Shown one piece after another: positions 8,082-17,976 of a stretch of DNA of 64,000 nt. Within the stretch, counting starts at the first letter, position 1, and every line of letters begins with the position of its first letter. The notes beneath the pieces were generated by a model. It ran no database searches. It was given only the letters and a program-made list of their open reading frames with translations, and had not been told where the DNA came from. Source of the DNA: Gluconacetobacter sacchari (GTDB lineage: Bacteria; Pseudomonadota; Alphaproteobacteria; Acetobacterales; Acetobacteraceae). The position numbers and the translations under genes were made by a program. Where the stretch lies: positions 1-64,000 of the forward strand of contig NZ_JABEQJ010000020.1 of assembly GCF_014174255.1 (NCBI RefSeq), given 5' to 3'.

Positions 8082-10058
8082 ATGTCCCGCGCGCCGACCG
8101 CCCCCGCCACCGAGCTGGACGCGCCGCCCCCGGTCGAGCCGGCGACGCGGGAGACGATCCACGCCCTGCGCGACGCGGTCCGCGCCCATGTCGCGCTCCG
8201 GCTGGACGATCCGGCCGACGCGGCGCAGGCCGGGGCGATGGCGGTCCCCGCCTGCGTCCTGTGGAATCAGTTCCTCCGCTTCGATCCCGCCAGCCCCGAC
8301 TGGCCCGACCGCGATCGCTTCGTCGTCTCGTCCACGCGGCACCGGCCGCTGCTGGACGCGCTGATGCGCCTGGCCGGCCAGACGCCGGCCCCCGACGGCC
8401 CGACGGTCGAATATGGCGTCCATCCGGCGGTGGAAATGGCCTTCGGCCCCAGCGGCCAGGGGGTGGGGGCCGCGATCGGCATGGCGCTGGCCGAGCGGCA
8501 GCTCGCGGCGCGCTTCGGTCGCTCGATCGTCAATCACCGGGTCTGGGCCCTGTCCTGCGGCACCGAACTGGCGACCGGCGTGGCGATGGAGGCCTCTTCC
8601 CTGGCCGCGCGGATGCGCCTGGACCGCCTCACCGTCCTGTTCGAAATCGCACCGCACGAGGAAGACGAGGCCGAGGACACGCTGGCCCGCTACGCCGCGA
8701 CCGGCTGGATGGTCCGCAAGGTCGATGCCGACGACCACGACGCGGTGCAGGCCGCGCTGTCGGCGGCGCTGCGCTCGCGCAAGCCCTCCATCCTCGCCTG
8801 CTCCGTCACCCTGCGCCCGGCCCCGCGCCCACCCGCCTCGCCCGGCGCCGGCCCGGAACCCGACCATTCGACGCTGCTGTGGGCCGGCGCCGCCCGCCGC
8901 GGCGCCTCGGCCCGGCGGTCGTGGCTGCGCCGGCTGGTCAAGCACCGGTATCGCGGAGAATTCGAACGCGTCGCCACCCGCCGCCTCCCCCCATTCTGGC
9001 GCGAGGACTGGCGGCGCACATGGCACATGTCCGCGATGCCCGCGATCCTGCCCGCATCCGGCCCCGACACCACGCTGGGCTACGGGCGCCAGGGGCTGGA
9101 GATCCTGCGCGACCTGCTGCCGGAAATGCTCTGCCTGTCCTCCCGGCGCGGGCGCGAGCGGACCGAGGCGATGCCGGCCGACCAGGCGCTGCCCGATTGC
9201 GGCACGCTGGTCCACGGCCTGGCGGCGCTGCTGAACGGGATCGCGGTGCATGGCGGGCTGGTGCCCTGCGGCGCCATCACCTTCGTCGCCATCGACCGCA
9301 TGCGCCCCGCCCTGCGCTTCGCGGCGATGATGCGCCGGCAGGTGATCTACCTGCTGACCGACGATGGACTGGCCCTCAGCGAGGACGGCGCGGGCTGGCT
9401 GCCGGTCGAACAGTTGGCCAGCCTGCGCGCCATGCCCAACGTCCTGGTCTTCCGCCCCGCCGACCGGCGCGAGACGATGGAATGCTGGGAACTCGCCCTC
9501 CGCCGCGCCGACGGCCCCAGCCTGATCGCGCTGTCGCCGATGGCCTCCGGCGTCCCCGCCCCGGGCCTGCGCCCCTACCGGCCACGCGACGGCAGCGCCC
9601 GCGGCGGCTATGTGATGGAGGAAGCCCGCGGCCAGCGCCAGGTCACGCTGATCGCCACCGGCAGCGAAATCGGAATCGCGCGGCAGGCGCAGCTTCTCCT
9701 GGCCCGCGACGGAATCGGCGCCGCCCTGGTGTCGCTGCCCTGCTGGGAACTGTTCGCCGGCCAGGATGCCGCCTATCGCGACCAGGTGCTGGGCGATGCC
9801 CCGCGCATCGGGATCGAGGCCGCGTCGGGCTTCGGCTGGGACCGGTGGCTCGGCCCGCGCGGCACCTTCATCGGCATGGAGACGTTCTGCGAGGCCGCGC
9901 CGTCGCACGAACTGTACCGCCGGCTGGGCATAACGGCCGAACGCGTACACGAAACCGCGATCCGCCTTGTCAATGAGACGGGACGTGACTTTCAATCGCC
10001 TTCGGGGCAGAAAGCGGATGGTCATCGCGCACGATCCGCTGCCGGAGGCATCACGTAG
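8082..10058 (+). CDS. Transketolase-like protein, apparently catalytically dead
   Basis: The 658-residue protein aligns with transketolase from end to end (for example DRDRFVVSS, FGPSGQGVGAAIGMALAE, MEASSLAARMRLDRL, NGIAVHGG, LPVEQLASLRAMPN, LIATGSEI). Yet nearly every ligand of thiamine diphosphate and Mg2+ is changed. The GDG of the ThDP motif is CGT (159-161), the DDN that follows is replaced (FEIAPHEED, 187-195), the catalytic Glu of GVREHAM is Val (GTLVHGL, 374-380), and the active-site His residues of SGHPG, NGHGS, THDS and GPTHQP are absent. The frame is intact, so this looks like a maintained pseudoenzyme rather than a decaying gene. It stands where many alphaproteobacteria keep functional tkt, immediately before gap-pgk (47-base gap). 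A genuine transketolase must be encoded elsewhere. Confidence 0.88.
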   Translation: MSRAPTAPATELDAPPPVEPATRETIHALRDAVRAHVALRLDDPADAAQAGAMAVPACVLWNQFLRFDPASPDWPDRDRFVVSSTRHRPLLDALMRLAGQTPAPDGPTVEYGVHPAVEMAFGPSGQGVGAAIGMALAERQLAARFGRSIVNHRVWALSCGTELATGVAMEASSLAARMRLDRLTVLFEIAPHEEDEAEDTLARYAATGWMVRKVDADDHDAVQAALSAALRSRKPSILACSVTLRPAPRPPASPGAGPEPDHSTLLWAGAARRGASARRSWLRRLVKHRYRGEFERVATRRLPPFWREDWRRTWHMSAMPAILPASGPDTTLGYGRQGLEILRDLLPEMLCLSSRRGRERTEAMPADQALPDCGTLVHGLAALLNGIAVHGGLVPCGAITFVAIDRMRPALRFAAMMRRQVIYLLTDDGLALSEDGAGWLPVEQLASLRAMPNVLVFRPADRRETMECWELALRRADGPSLIALSPMASGVPAPGLRPYRPRDGSARGGYVMEEARGQRQVTLIATGSEIGIARQAQLLLARDGIGAALVSLPCWELFAGQDAAYRDQVLGDAPRIGIEAASGFGWDRWLGPRGTFIGMETFCEAAPSHELYRRLGITAERVHETAIRLVNETGRDFQSPSGQKADGHRARSAAGGIT

Positions 10059-10105
10059 CCTGGTCGATCCTTCGACCGAGAGGCTGATATCGGGAGAGAA
10101 ACAGA

Positions 10106-11128
10106 ATGGCTGTCAAAGTCGCAATCAACGGTTTCGGGCGCATCGGTCGCCTCGTCCTGCGCGGCATCATCGAAAGCGGACGCACCGACGTCGTGCCCGT
10201 GGCGATCAACGACCTGGGCAGCGTCGCCGACAACGCCCACCTGCTGACCTACGACAGCATCCACGGCCGTTTCCCCGGCGAAGTCCGCGTTGAAGGCAAC
10301 AATATCGTGATCACGGCCAACGGCCGGACCTACGCGCCCATCGCCGTCTCGGCCGAAGCCAACCCGACCAAGGTGCCGTTCGAAGGCGTGGACGTGGCGA
10401 TGGAATGCACCGGCCGCTTCACCAACAAGGAAAAGGCCGCCCACCTGATCGAGGCCGGCGCGCGCAAGGTCATCATCTCGGCGCCCGCCAGCCATGTCGA
10501 CGCCACCATCGTCTACGGCGTGAACCAGGGCACGCTGACCAGCGACATGACCGTGATCTCCAACGCCTCCTGCACCACCAACTGCCTGGCGCCGGTCGCC
10601 AAGGTGCTGGACGAGACGTTCGGCATCGAGCGCGGCTACATGGTCACCATCCATTCCTATACCGGCGACCAGCGCACGGTGGACACGCTGCATGGCGACC
10701 CGCGCCGCGCCCGCGCGGCGGCGATGAACATCATCCCGACCTCGACCGGCGCCGCCCGCGCGGTCGGCCTGGTGCTGCCGCACCTCAAGGGCAAGCTGGA
10801 CGGCACGGCCATCCGCGTCCCGACCCCCAACGTCTCGCTGGTCTCGCTGGATTTCGTGCCCACCCGCATCCCGGCCTCGGTCGCAGCGGTCAACGAGGCG
10901 ATGCTGAAGGCGGCGTCCGAGGGCCCGCTCAAGGGCATCCTGGCCTACAACACCGCGCCGCTGGTCAGTTCCGACTTCAACCACTCCATCGCCTCCTCGA
11001 CCTTCGACGCGACCGAGACGGCGCTGATCGACGGCGGCAAGCTGGTTCGGATCTGTAGCTGGTACGACAATGAATGGGGCTTCTCGAACCGCATGTCCGA
11101 TACGGCCGCTGTCTTCGGCGCGCTCTGA
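10106..11128 (+). CDS. gap: Glyceraldehyde-3-phosphate dehydrogenase, type I
   Basis: A 340-residue NAD-dependent enzyme of glycolysis/gluconeogenesis that makes 1,3-bisphosphoglycerate. The Rossmann motif [13 protein letters not shown] opens the protein. The active-site signature [12 protein letters not shown] carries the catalytic Cys at about 156, with the partner His near 183 (TIHSYTGDQ), and the C-terminus has the usual [13 protein letters not shown]. The pgk start codon overlaps its stop codon (TGATG), so gap and pgk are translationally coupled. The transketolase-like gene lies 47 bases upstream in the same direction. Confidence 0.97.
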   Translation: MAVKVAINGFGRIGRLVLRGIIESGRTDVVPVAINDLGSVADNAHLLTYDSIHGRFPGEVRVEGNNIVITANGRTYAPIAVSAEANPTKVPFEGVDVAMECTGRFTNKEKAAHLIEAGARKVIISAPASHVDATIVYGVNQGTLTSDMTVISNASCTTNCLAPVAKVLDETFGIERGYMVTIHSYTGDQRTVDTLHGDPRRARAAAMNIIPTSTGAARAVGLVLPHLKGKLDGTAIRVPTPNVSLVSLDFVPTRIPASVAAVNEAMLKAASEGPLKGILAYNTAPLVSSDFNHSIASSTFDATETALIDGGKLVRICSWYDNEWGFSNRMSDTAAVFGAL

Positions 11129-12351
11129 TGGCCAGGCTGTCCTTCAAGACGCTGGACGCCTTGCAGCCCAAGGGGCGCAAGGTACTCCTGCGCGCCGATC
11201 TGAACGTGCCGGTGCGCGACGGCCAGATCACGGACCTCACCCGGATCGAGCGCCTGGCGCCCACCATCCGCGAACTGGCCGACAAGGGCGCGCGGGTGAT
11301 CGTGGTCAGCCATTTCGACCGCCCCAAGGGCCAGCGCGTGCCGTCCATGTCGCTGGAACCGATCGCCGCCGCCCTGGCCGCCGCCCTGGGCCACCCGGTG
11401 CGCTTCGCCGAGGATTGCATCGGCCCGGTGGCCGAGCAGGCGGTCGCCAGCCTCCAGGACGGTGACGTGCTGGTGCTGGAAAACACCCGCTTCCACCCGG
11501 GCGAGGAAAAGAACGACCCCGACCTGTCCCAGGCGCTGGCCGCGCTGGCCGACGATTACGTCAACGACGCGTTCTCCGCCGCCCATCGCGCCCACGCCTC
11601 GACCGAGGGCGTGGCCCGCTTCCTGCCGTCCTTCGCCGGCCGGCTGATGGAGGCGGAACTCAACGCCCTGAACATCGCGCTGGAAAATCCGGTCCACCCG
11701 GTCGGCGCGATCGTCGGCGGCGCCAAGATCTCGACCAAGCTCGACCTGATCGGCAACCTGCTGGACAAGGTCGACGTCCTGATCATCGGCGGCGCGATGG
11801 CCAACACCTTCCTGGCGGCCAAGGGCGTCGCCGTCGGCAAGTCGTTGCAGGAAGCCGACATGCACGACACCGCCCGCGCCATCATGGAACAGGCGGCGAG
11901 CCGCAACTGCCAGATCGTCCTGCCCGTCGACGCGGTGACGGCCACGGAATTCCGCGCCGACCCGCCGACGAAGACGGTGCCGGTCGACGCCGTCCCCGCC
12001 GACGCGATGATCCTGGACGCGGGGCCGGAAACGGTGCGCCTGCTGACGGAAAAGATCGTGGGGCTGAAGACGCTGGTCTGGAACGGCCCGCTGGGCGCGT
12101 TCGAACTCCACCCGTTCGACACCGCCACCAACCTGGTCGCGGCCGAGGTCGCGCGGCGCACCCAGGCCGGCCAGTTGACCAGCGTTGCCGGCGGCGGCGA
12201 CACGGTCTCGGCCCTGCGCCACGCGGGCGTGGCGGACGAGATGTCCTACACCTCGACCGCCGGCGGCGCTTTCCTGGAATGGCTGGAAGGCAAGACCCTG
12301 CCCGGCATCCAGGCGCTGGGCGAACTGTCCGGGCGGATTCTCCCGCTCTGA
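11128..12351 (+). CDS. pgk: Phosphoglycerate kinase
   Basis: The product is 407 residues; it transfers the acyl-phosphate of 1,3-bisphosphoglycerate to ADP. Visible family motifs are [15 protein letters not shown] near the N-terminus (3-phosphoglycerate site), [23 protein letters not shown], and in the nucleotide domain [25 protein letters not shown] and [12 protein letters not shown]. The ATG at 11128 overlaps the gap stop codon by one base. Longer in-frame sequence to 11074 lies inside gap and is not the start. The gene converges on ftsY with only 21 bases between the two stop codons and no obvious U-tract terminator. Confidence 0.97.
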   Translation: MARLSFKTLDALQPKGRKVLLRADLNVPVRDGQITDLTRIERLAPTIRELADKGARVIVVSHFDRPKGQRVPSMSLEPIAAALAAALGHPVRFAEDCIGPVAEQAVASLQDGDVLVLENTRFHPGEEKNDPDLSQALAALADDYVNDAFSAAHRAHASTEGVARFLPSFAGRLMEAELNALNIALENPVHPVGAIVGGAKISTKLDLIGNLLDKVDVLIIGGAMANTFLAAKGVAVGKSLQEADMHDTARAIMEQAASRNCQIVLPVDAVTATEFRADPPTKTVPVDAVPADAMILDAGPETVRLLTEKIVGLKTLVWNGPLGAFELHPFDTATNLVAAEVARRTQAGQLTSVAGGGDTVSALRHAGVADEMSYTSTAGGAFLEWLEGKTLPGIQALGELSGRILPL

Positions 12352-12372
12352 CGCGCGGGCGGCGATCCGGTA

Positions 12373-13347
12373 TCAGGCCGGGTCGCCCTCGCCTTCCTTC
12401 TTCTCCGCCTCGCCCGACGACAGCGCGATCGCCGGCCCGACCAGCCCGTTGGCGAACGCCTCGGCCGAGAACGGCCGCAGGTCCTCCGCCTGCTCGCCCA
12501 CCCCCACCGCATGCACCGGCAGCCCGAACGTATCGGCCAGCGCCACCACGATCCCGCCCCGCGCCGAACCATCCAGCTTGGTCACGATCAGCCCGGTCAC
12601 GTTCACCAGTTCCTTGAACACCCGCACCTGCTCGATCGCGTTCTGCCCGGTGGTCGCATCCAGCACCAGCAGCACCGAATGCGGCGCGGTCTCGTCGAAC
12701 TTGCACATCACGCGGATGATCTTGGCCAGTTCCTCCATCAGCGCGCCCTTGTTGTGCAGTCGCCCGGCGGTATCGATCAGCAGCAGGTCCGCCCCCTCGG
12801 CCCGCGCGCGCTTCAGCGCGTCGAACGCCAGCCCGGCGGCATCTGCATTCGGCGGCCCTGCAATCACCGGCGCTCCCACCCGCTGGCCCCAGATCTCCAA
12901 CTGCTCGACGGCGGCGGCACGGAACGTATCGCCGGCCACCATCATCACCTTCAGCCCCTGCTCGCCATAGAAGCGCGCCATCTTGCCGATGGTCGTGGTC
13001 TTGCCGTTGCCATTCACGCCGACCACCAGCACCACATGCGGCTTCAGGGCCGGATCGGGCACGAACGGCAGCGCCACCGGCTCCAGCACCTGGGCGATTT
13101 CCGCCGCCAGCGCGGTGCGGATCTCCTCGTCGGTGACTTCGGTGCCAAATCGCGAACGCCGGAAGGACTCGATCACCCGCGCCGCGACATTGGGGCCGAG
13201 ATCCGCCGCGATCAGCAGATCCTCCAGTTCCTCCAGCGCGGCGTCGTCCAGCTTGCGGCGGGTAAAGACCGCGGCGATCCCGCCACCCAGTTTCTGGGTC
13301 GATCGGGACAGGCCCGCCTTCAGGCGGGAAAAGAAGCCAAGTGCCAT
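12373..13347 (-). CDS. ftsY: Signal recognition particle receptor FtsY
   Basis: A 324-residue SRP-type GTPase that docks ribosome-SRP complexes at the inner membrane for co-translational insertion. A short N-terminal part leads into the NG domain: helical N region (DDAALEELEDLLIAADLG), P-loop GVNGNGKTTTIGKMA, the insertion-box region DTFRAAAVEQLEIW, DTAGRLHNK, and TKLDGSARGG. It lacks the long acidic A domain of enterobacterial FtsY, as is common in alphaproteobacteria. The start lies one base beyond the mtaB stop codon, in the typical operon dapF-mtaB-ftsY. Confidence 0.96.
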   Translation of the reverse strand: MALGFFSRLKAGLSRSTQKLGGGIAAVFTRRKLDDAALEELEDLLIAADLGPNVAARVIESFRRSRFGTEVTDEEIRTALAAEIAQVLEPVALPFVPDPALKPHVVLVVGVNGNGKTTTIGKMARFYGEQGLKVMMVAGDTFRAAAVEQLEIWGQRVGAPVIAGPPNADAAGLAFDALKRARAEGADLLLIDTAGRLHNKGALMEELAKIIRVMCKFDETAPHSVLLVLDATTGQNAIEQVRVFKELVNVTGLIVTKLDGSARGGIVVALADTFGLPVHAVGVGEQAEDLRPFSAEAFANGLVGPAIALSSGEAEKKEGEGDPA

Positions 13348-13348
13348 G

Positions 13349-14596
13349 TCAGAGGATGTCCGCCACCAGACCGTTTTCGTCAACCGCCGTCGCCCGCACG
13401 GCCACGATGCGCCCTGCTTCGGACTCGCCCGCCGCCAGCCGAACCGGCGCGAATTCCTCCGAATGCCCACTGGTCGCGGTTTCCAGCAGCACGTTCAGCG
13501 TGCGCCCCAGCAACCCGCCATGATAGGCCCCCGCCGCCTCCCGTCCCGCCGCCCGCAGCCGCGCCGCGCGCTCGCGCCGCACCGGCACGGGCACGGCGGG
13601 CATCCGCGCCGCCGGCGTCCCCGGCCGCTCGCTGTAGGGAAACACATGCAGATAAGGCAGCCCCTGCCCCCGCACGAACGCCAGCGTCTCGTCGAACAGT
13701 TCGTCGCTTTCGGTCGGAAAGCCCGCGATCACATCGGCCCCGATGCCCAGCTCGGGCCGGCAGGCACGGGCCCGCGCGATCACGCCCGCCACGTCGGCCA
13801 CCAGATGCCGCCGCTTCATCCGCTTCAACACCATGTCCGACCCGGCCTGGAGCGACAGATGCAGATAAGGCATGAATCGCGGCTCGCCTTCCAGCAGCCG
13901 CCACAGATCCTCGTCGATCTCCACCGGATCGACCGACGACAGGCGCAGCCGCTCCAGCTCCGGCACCAGCGCCAGCAGCCGGCGGCAAAGCTGCCCCAGG
14001 GCGGGCCGCCCCGGCAGGTCCCCGCCCCACGAGGTAATGTCCACCCCCGTCAGCACCACCTCGCGATAGCCCGCGGCCACCAGCGCGCGCACCTGTTCCA
14101 CCACCACGCCCACCGGCACCGACCGCGACGGCCCCCGCCCGAACGGGATGATGCAGAAGGTGCAGCGATGGTCGCACCCCTGCTGCACCTCGACGAAGGC
14201 ACGGGTACGGCCGGCGAATTCCGTCACCAGATGCGGTACCGTCTCGGTCGCCGCCATGATGTCCGATACCGCGCGCCCCTCGCCCAGCGCCACGGGCGTC
14301 CAGCTCGCGGCGTCCAGCTTCTCGCGATTGCCCAGCACGCGGGCCACGCCGGGCAGCGCCTCCCAGCGCGCCGGGTCGATCTGCGCCGCGCAGCCGGTCA
14401 CGACGATCCGCGCCTCCGGCCGGTCGCGATGCGCGCGGCGGATCGCCTGCCGCGCCTGGCGCTCGGCCTCGGCGGTCACGGCGCAGGTATTGACGATGAT
14501 CACATCGTCCAGCCCCGCCGCATGGCCACGCATCACCTCGCTCTCATACGTGTTCAGCCGGCAGCCGAAGGTCAGGATCTCGGGCGCCCCGCTCAT
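13349..14596 (-). CDS. mtaB: tRNA t6A37 methylthiotransferase (MtaB type)
   Basis: The product is 415 residues. It is a radical-SAM methylthiotransferase that converts t6A to ms2t6A at position 37 of tRNAs reading ANN codons. The N-terminal UPF0004 domain opens with [14 protein letters not shown] and has the second-cluster cysteines ([17 protein letters not shown]). The radical-SAM cluster motif is [16 protein letters not shown] (CxxxCxxC). The GCRLN signature distinguishes MtaB/YqeV from MiaB and RimO. The C-terminal TRAM-like part is present. Its ATG overlaps the dapF stop codon (ATGA), and its own stop is one base from the ftsY start. Confidence 0.93.
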   Translation of the reverse strand: MSGAPEILTFGCRLNTYESEVMRGHAAGLDDVIIVNTCAVTAEAERQARQAIRRAHRDRPEARIVVTGCAAQIDPARWEALPGVARVLGNREKLDAASWTPVALGEGRAVSDIMAATETVPHLVTEFAGRTRAFVEVQQGCDHRCTFCIIPFGRGPSRSVPVGVVVEQVRALVAAGYREVVLTGVDITSWGGDLPGRPALGQLCRRLLALVPELERLRLSSVDPVEIDEDLWRLLEGEPRFMPYLHLSLQAGSDMVLKRMKRRHLVADVAGVIARARACRPELGIGADVIAGFPTESDELFDETLAFVRGQGLPYLHVFPYSERPGTPAARMPAVPVPVRRERAARLRAAGREAAGAYHGGLLGRTLNVLLETATSGHSEEFAPVRLAAGESEAGRIVAVRATAVDENGLVADIL

Positions 14597-15420
14597 GACG
14601 GATAGATCTCGGGATCGAAGGACCCGACGAAACTGGTGGTCGCCGGCCCGGTCATCAGCACGTGCCCGTCCCCGTCCCGCCAGGTGATCGACAAGGCCCC
14701 GCCATCCATCTCCACCCGGCAGGTACGCTCGACCAGCCCGCGCCGCACGGCATTGACGGCCGCCGCGCAGGCGCCCGAGCCACAGGCGAGCGTCAGCCCG
14801 CTGCCCCGCTCCCACACCCGCAGCCGCATGGCCGCGCGGGACAGGACCTGCGCGAACCCGATATTGGCCCGCTCGGGAAACAGCGGATCATGTTCCAGCA
14901 ACGGCCCCGCCACCACCGGGTCGAGGTCCAGCAGGTCGGCCAGGAAGAAGGTGACATGCGGATTGCCCATCGACGCCGCCGCCGGATCGCCCGCCAGCGG
15001 CAAATGCAGGGTATCGGCCGGCTCCGCCAGCGGCACGTCGCGCCATGCCAGAGCCGGCGGCCCCATATCGACCGTCACCAGCCCGGTCTCCCCATCGACC
15101 GAGGCCGGCAGCAGCCCGGCCCGGGTCTGCAACACGCTCCGCCGCCGCCCCTCGCCACGCCACAGCAGATCGGCCACACAGCGCGACGCATTGCCGCAGG
15201 CGCCGGACTCGCTGCCATCGGCATTGAAAAACCGGACGAACACATCCGCCCCCGCCTGGCAGGCCGGGCGCAGCACCACAAACTGGTCGCACCCGATTCC
15301 GCGATGACGGTCGGCCAGGGCGGCAATGCGCGCCGGCGTCAGCCCGTGGCGTTCCACACGCTCGTCCACCACGACGAAATCGTTGCCCAGCCCGTGCATC
15401 TTGCTGAAGGGGATCATCAT
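14593..15420 (-). CDS. dapF: Diaminopimelate epimerase
   Basis: The product is 275 residues. It interconverts LL- and meso-diaminopimelate for lysine and peptidoglycan synthesis. Both catalytic cysteines are present in their motifs ([13 protein letters not shown] and [13 protein letters not shown]), and the N-terminus [15 protein letters not shown] is diagnostic. The start is set at the ATG at 15420, with AAGG upstream; a second ATG follows immediately. It is the first gene of the dapF-mtaB-ftsY unit and lies 32 bases downstream of gloA, which is read in the same direction. Confidence 0.97.
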   Translation of the reverse strand: MMIPFSKMHGLGNDFVVVDERVERHGLTPARIAALADRHRGIGCDQFVVLRPACQAGADVFVRFFNADGSESGACGNASRCVADLLWRGEGRRRSVLQTRAGLLPASVDGETGLVTVDMGPPALAWRDVPLAEPADTLHLPLAGDPAAASMGNPHVTFFLADLLDLDPVVAGPLLEHDPLFPERANIGFAQVLSRAAMRLRVWERGSGLTLACGSGACAAAVNAVRRGLVERTCRVEMDGGALSITWRDGDGHVLMTGPATTSFVGSFDPEIYPS

Positions 15421-15452
15421 GCGCGCCTTATAGGCCACGCGCCCCGCCGATA

Positions 15453-15854
15453 TCAAAGAAAACGACCGGGCGCCCCGCGTTGCAGCACTTCGATCCGGTA
15501 CCCGTCGGGATCGACCACGAAAAAGAAGCGGCCAACCACCCGCCCCCCCACCGCCAGTTGCTTCACCGGCTGCGGCGACAGCCCCTCGCTGGCAAAACGG
15601 GCATGCTCGGCATCGATATCCGCGACCGACACCGCCAGGTGCCCATACCCGTCCCCCAGGTCGTAAGGCCGGTCGCGATCATGGTTGACCGTCAATTCCA
15701 GTTCGAACGCCTGCTCGGCGTTGGACAGATAGATCAGGGTGAAACCGTCGAACACCAGCCGGTCCGCGACCGCAAGGCCGAAGGCACGCTCATAGAACGC
15801 CAGCGACGCCGCCTCGTCCCGCACCCGGATCATGGAATGGATCAGTTTCGCCAT
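15453..15854 (-). CDS. gloA: Lactoylglutathione lyase (glyoxalase I)
   Basis: The product is 133 residues, a single vicinal-oxygen-chelate domain pair. It isomerises the methylglyoxal-glutathione hemithioacetal to S-lactoylglutathione. All four metal ligands are visible: His in KLIHSMIRV, Glu in AFELELTVN, His in GYGHLAVSV and Glu in GYRIEVLQR. The ATG at 15854 has a GGGAG ribosome-binding site; in-frame codons up to 15920 are unlikely to be coding. The AT-rich region 15855-16035 carries its promoter, divergent from the porin gene. Confidence 0.94.
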   Translation of the reverse strand: MAKLIHSMIRVRDEAASLAFYERAFGLAVADRLVFDGFTLIYLSNAEQAFELELTVNHDRDRPYDLGDGYGHLAVSVADIDAEHARFASEGLSPQPVKQLAVGGRVVGRFFFVVDPDGYRIEVLQRGAPGRFL

Positions 15855-15941
15855 CGTTTCGGACTCCCTTCCGGCATGCCCCGGCATCCCGACAGGACGA
15901 TCGTGCAGAACATGCGCCAATAGATGAAAATTTATTCGATA

Positions 15942-15960
15942 AATACATATGTATTATAAT
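15942..15960 (+). promoter_or_regulatory. 14-bp palindrome fused to a TATAAT box
   Basis: A perfect palindrome AATACATATGTATT (15942-15955) runs directly into TATAAT (15955-15960) in a very AT-rich 180-bp divergent promoter region between gloA and the porin. A protein bound to the palindrome would cover a -10 box. The matching -35 is weak, so this may be an activated or regulated promoter for the porin gene. Confidence 0.35.
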
Positions 15961-16035
15961 TTTTATTACAAATTACACAAAAGACAAGAAAATATTATTT
16001 ACCTTATCCAGGAAATGTTTTGACATAATTTTAGA

Positions 16036-17889
16036 ATGTCATCGTCTCCCATGCGACTGTCCCGAATGCCCGAGCCCTTCCCTTCGATGCCGCGCGGCCT
16101 GAGGCTGCTCCTGCTCTGCTGTTCCATGCTGCTCCCGGCCGCCGCCCGAGCCCAGGCCCACGGCCAGGCAGCGGACGAGGCCGAGGCGATCGAGGCGATG
16201 GAAAGCCAGATCGCCCGCATCCAGGAACAGCAGGTCGAACTCCAGAAAGACCTGGCGGCGATGCGCCGCGAACTGGCGCAGCACCGGGCGCGCGTGTTCG
16301 GCTCCCGTCCCGCCGCCCCGCGCGGCACGGCGCAACCCGCGACCCTGGCCCGCAACGCCGCCGCCCCTCCGCCCCCCATCCATCCGGCCCGCCTGCCCAG
16401 CGACGTCCCGCCCCCCACGATCGGCGGCGACACCCCGACCTACGCCGCCGTCATCGGCCAGCGGGACGAGGACCTGGTCAACCGCGTCGCCGAGAACAAT
16501 GTCGGTCCCCATTCCCGCGGCAGCGCGGGCGCGCAGGCCGCCGGCGCGCTGGGCGACCACGGCGTGTTCCATGTCGGCCCCCTCACGGTGATCCTTGGCG
16601 GCTATTTCGACACGTCGGCGGTGCTGGAAAACCGCCATGTCGCGTCGGGTACGTTCAATTACTGGCAGGCCCTGCCCTTTCCGCAGAGCGGCAATTACCA
16701 CCAGAACAATTTCGAGGGCAGCCCGCGCTACAGCCGCTTCTCGATCCTGGCCCGGGGCAATATCGATTCGCACACCACCCTCTCGGGTTTCGTCGAAACC
16801 GATTTCGGCGCGGGCGCGGAAACGACCAACCCGTACGAGAGCAATGCCTACGTGCCGCGCCTGCGCCAGGCCTATCTGGGCTATGACGACACACGCGACG
16901 GCGATCACCTGCTGGTCGGCCAGGCCTGGAGCCTGCTCACCCCCGGCCGGGCCGGCATCATCGCGCGCCAGGAAAGCCTGCCGGAAACCATCGAATCCTC
17001 CATGCTGGCCGGCCAGACCTGGACCCGCCAATGGCAGGCCCGCTACGTCCATGAGATGCTGCACCACCGGCTCTGGTTCGGCCTGTCGATCGAAAATCCG
17101 GCGACGCTCTACGACACCACGGGCTTCACCAACAATAACGGCTCGGTCCCGCTGCCCGGCGGCGGCACGGCCACCATCGGGTCCAACGGCACGGGCCTGA
17201 CCGAATTCACCACCAATTATTCCGACGAAATCGCGCCCGACGTCATCGGCAAGGTCGCGTGGGACCCGTCCTGGGGCCATTACGAGGCCGAAGGCGTGGT
17301 CCGCTTCCCCCATGACCGCGTGTTCGCGAACGGCGCCGGCCATAACAATACGGCGATCGCGGGCGGCGGCGGCGCGTCGGCGGTGCTGCCGATCATCCCG
17401 CACACGCTGGAAATCCACCTGGCCGGCCTGGCCGGCGTCGGGATCGGCCGCTACGGATCGGTGCTGCTGCCCGACGTCACCCTGTCGCGGCAGGGCAAGC
17501 CGAAGCCGCTGCCCGATGCGCAGGCGACGGCGGGCCTCATCGCCCACCCGACCCAGCAGATCGACCTCTATGGCTATTACGGCATGCAAAGGTCGGGCCG
17601 CGACTATTTCTCCTCCGGCGGCGCGGCCTACGGCTACGGCAATCCGCTCTCCTCCAACGCGGGGTGCGCGGTCGAAATGTCGCCGCTGGCCTGCACGGCC
17701 AGCATCCGCTCGGTGCAGGAATTCACGGTCGGCGCATGGTGGCGCTTCCTCAGGGGCCGCTACGGCACGCTGGAGGTCGGGACCCAGCTCGCCTATTCGC
17801 GCGTGCAGACCTGGCGCGCCATCGGCGGCGCGCCCGCGACCGGCATCAGCCAGATCTTCTTCGATTTCCGCTACCTGCCCTTCCAGTAG
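16036..17889 (+). CDS. DcaP-like outer-membrane porin
   Basis: Up to 617 residues. A signal peptide (GLRLLLLCCSMLLPAAARAQA) is followed by a predicted coiled coil at about residues 45-85 (repeating QIARIQEQQVELQKDLAAM), a Pro/Ala-rich linker, and a beta-barrel of roughly 430 residues with alternating aromatic strands. This is the organisation of DcaP/trimeric porins that pass anionic solutes. The barrel ends FRYLPFQ rather than with a terminal Phe. The true start is uncertain: the ATG at 16036 lacks a clear ribosome-binding site, and later ATGs (16051, 16066, 16087) would shorten the signal peptide to a more normal length. A GC-rich hairpin follows the stop codon. Confidence 0.82.
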   Translation: MSSSPMRLSRMPEPFPSMPRGLRLLLLCCSMLLPAAARAQAHGQAADEAEAIEAMESQIARIQEQQVELQKDLAAMRRELAQHRARVFGSRPAAPRGTAQPATLARNAAAPPPPIHPARLPSDVPPPTIGGDTPTYAAVIGQRDEDLVNRVAENNVGPHSRGSAGAQAAGALGDHGVFHVGPLTVILGGYFDTSAVLENRHVASGTFNYWQALPFPQSGNYHQNNFEGSPRYSRFSILARGNIDSHTTLSGFVETDFGAGAETTNPYESNAYVPRLRQAYLGYDDTRDGDHLLVGQAWSLLTPGRAGIIARQESLPETIESSMLAGQTWTRQWQARYVHEMLHHRLWFGLSIENPATLYDTTGFTNNNGSVPLPGGGTATIGSNGTGLTEFTTNYSDEIAPDVIGKVAWDPSWGHYEAEGVVRFPHDRVFANGAGHNNTAIAGGGGASAVLPIIPHTLEIHLAGLAGVGIGRYGSVLLPDVTLSRQGKPKPLPDAQATAGLIAHPTQQIDLYGYYGMQRSGRDYFSSGGAAYGYGNPLSSNAGCAVEMSPLACTASIRSVQEFTVGAWWRFLRGRYGTLEVGTQLAYSRVQTWRAIGGAPATGISQIFFDFRYLPFQ

Positions 17890-17917
17890 CGGCGCCCGGC
17901 CATGCCCGGTTGCGCCG
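17890..17917 (+). terminator. Possible terminator hairpin after the porin gene
   Basis: CGGCGC and GCGCCG arms enclose an inner CCGG/CCGG pairing with a two-base bulge, starting right after the porin stop codon. No U-tract follows, so factor-independent termination is not certain. Confidence 0.35.
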
Positions 17918-17976
17918 AAGGGCAAAACGGAGGATGTTCCCGCGGATCGGACCATCGGACGAAGGAGGATACGGTC

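Noticed and set aside
16020-16025. TTGACA as the -35 box of the porin promoter
   Set aside because: A -10 at the right distance would fall inside the coding region and no matching hexamer is present there.
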